Translations under genes and position numbers: made by a program
Origin: Paracoccus liaowanqingii
Lineage (GTDB): Bacteria; Pseudomonadota; Alphaproteobacteria; Rhodobacterales; Rhodobacteraceae
DNA length: 64,000 nucleotides
Assembly (NCBI RefSeq): GCF_004683865.2
Contig: NZ_CP040762.1
Location: 180,327-244,326, forward strand
Direction: 5' to 3'
Part shown: piece after piece, positions 63,747 to 64,000 of the stretch
Position numbering within the stretch: position 1 is the stretch's first letter
Layout of the letters: each line of letters begins with the position of its first letter
The notes under the pieces: generated by a model
Told to the model about the DNA's origin: nothing
What the model saw: only the letters and a program-made list of their open reading frames with translations
Database searches by the model: none

Positions 63747-64000
63747 TCAGGCCAGCCGAAGCCGGTCAATCAGCTCGTTCGCAAAGTGGATTTGGCGAGA
63801 TGCGTCGTTTGGTAAATGACGTACTATCCATAAATCTGATTGACGCATGTCATTTTCATATGTCAGCGTCATCCCGGGGAGAACAGGATAGCGTCCATGC
63901 GCCACGCCGGCAAAGCCGGGCCCGGCGGCGACGCGAAAGCACGCGATTTGACGGAGCGTTGCCCAAGGATCGGTTCGCGCAGGTGATCGGGTCTCGACCG
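63747..64000 (-). CDS. Probable LysR-type regulator, C-terminal end only
   Basis: Open to the right edge; stop at 63747. The 84 visible residues (e.g. RQIACFRVAAGPGFAGVAHG; MRQSDLWIVRHLPNDASRQI then HFANELIDRLRLA) look like the last strand and helix of a LysR effector domain, where LWxVxHxxxRxxxRIxxFxxxL is common. The N-terminal helix-turn-helix lies outside, so the call is tentative. Confidence 0.4.
   Translation of the reverse strand, partial: VETRSPARTDPWATLRQIACFRVAAGPGFAGVAHGRYPVLPGMTLTYENDMRQSDLWIVRHLPNDASRQIHFANELIDRLRLA

Overview
The window looks like a stretch of an accessory replicon (plasmid or chromid) of a GC-rich alphaproteobacterium of the Rhodobacteraceae, most likely Paracoccus or a close relative. 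This rests on gene families rather than a database hit. They include a DnaA-like replication initiator next to parAB, tctB, SulP/UspA, phnDCE, an HWE histidine kinase, RHE_PE00001/DUF1612 proteins, and many IS256, IS66, IS5, IS3 and IS630 elements. No rRNA, tRNA or CRISPR array was seen. The replicon core (about 52.0-55.5 kb) holds two parS-like palindromes, parB, parA, a small origin region with direct repeats, and rep on the opposite strand.

Layout. 0-5.7 kb: tctB end with a double operator, a Gfo/Idh/MocA oxidoreductase, then a minus-strand run NYN - leader RNA - sulP - uspA - dksA-like. 6.0-7.4 kb: IS256. 7.5-11.4 kb: a D,D-carboxypeptidase, a second and decayed copy of the sulP leader, and a GT8 glycosyltransferase plus pyruvyl-transferase-like pair. 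11.4-13.7 kb: a gene graveyard (DNA methyltransferase start, LuxR end, IS3 end, RecD-like end) around an intact HU gene. 14-27 kb: a probable phosphate-scavenging block (histidine phosphatase, phnE-phnC-phnD with a Pho box, and a 1770-aa secreted nuclease/5'-nucleotidase), split by an IS66 element. 27-36.6 kb: IS3, a BLUF photoreceptor, an IHF-beta gene killed by a 20-bp duplication, several small orphan proteins, an AT-richer pyruvyl-transferase-like gene, an atypical receiver protein, and two related hairpin elements that may be small RNAs.

36.6-39.6 kb: an IS630 cleanly splitting a small gene, then an IS5. 39.8-44.1 kb: a 710-aa UPF0149-like protein and a PAS-HWE kinase-receiver hybrid. 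45-49 kb: lrp with divergent azlCD, ridA with divergent tetR sharing twin operators, and decayed SDR and GST fragments. 49.5-62 kb: the replicon core, enclosed by two inverted copies of a module (DUF1612-type gene plus serine recombinase). The right copy is interrupted by an IS5 (TTAT duplication) and an IS66 (CAGATGCC duplication), and the uninterrupted left copy shows both empty sites. 62.2-64 kb: a decayed IS3 and the end of a probable LysR-type gene.

The genes fall into a few functional groups: replicon maintenance, nutrient capture (phosphate/phosphonate, sulfate or bicarbonate, tricarboxylate), cell-envelope sugar modification, and light or stress sensing. Gene decay and insertion are heavy, as is usual for a plasmid under constant rearrangement.
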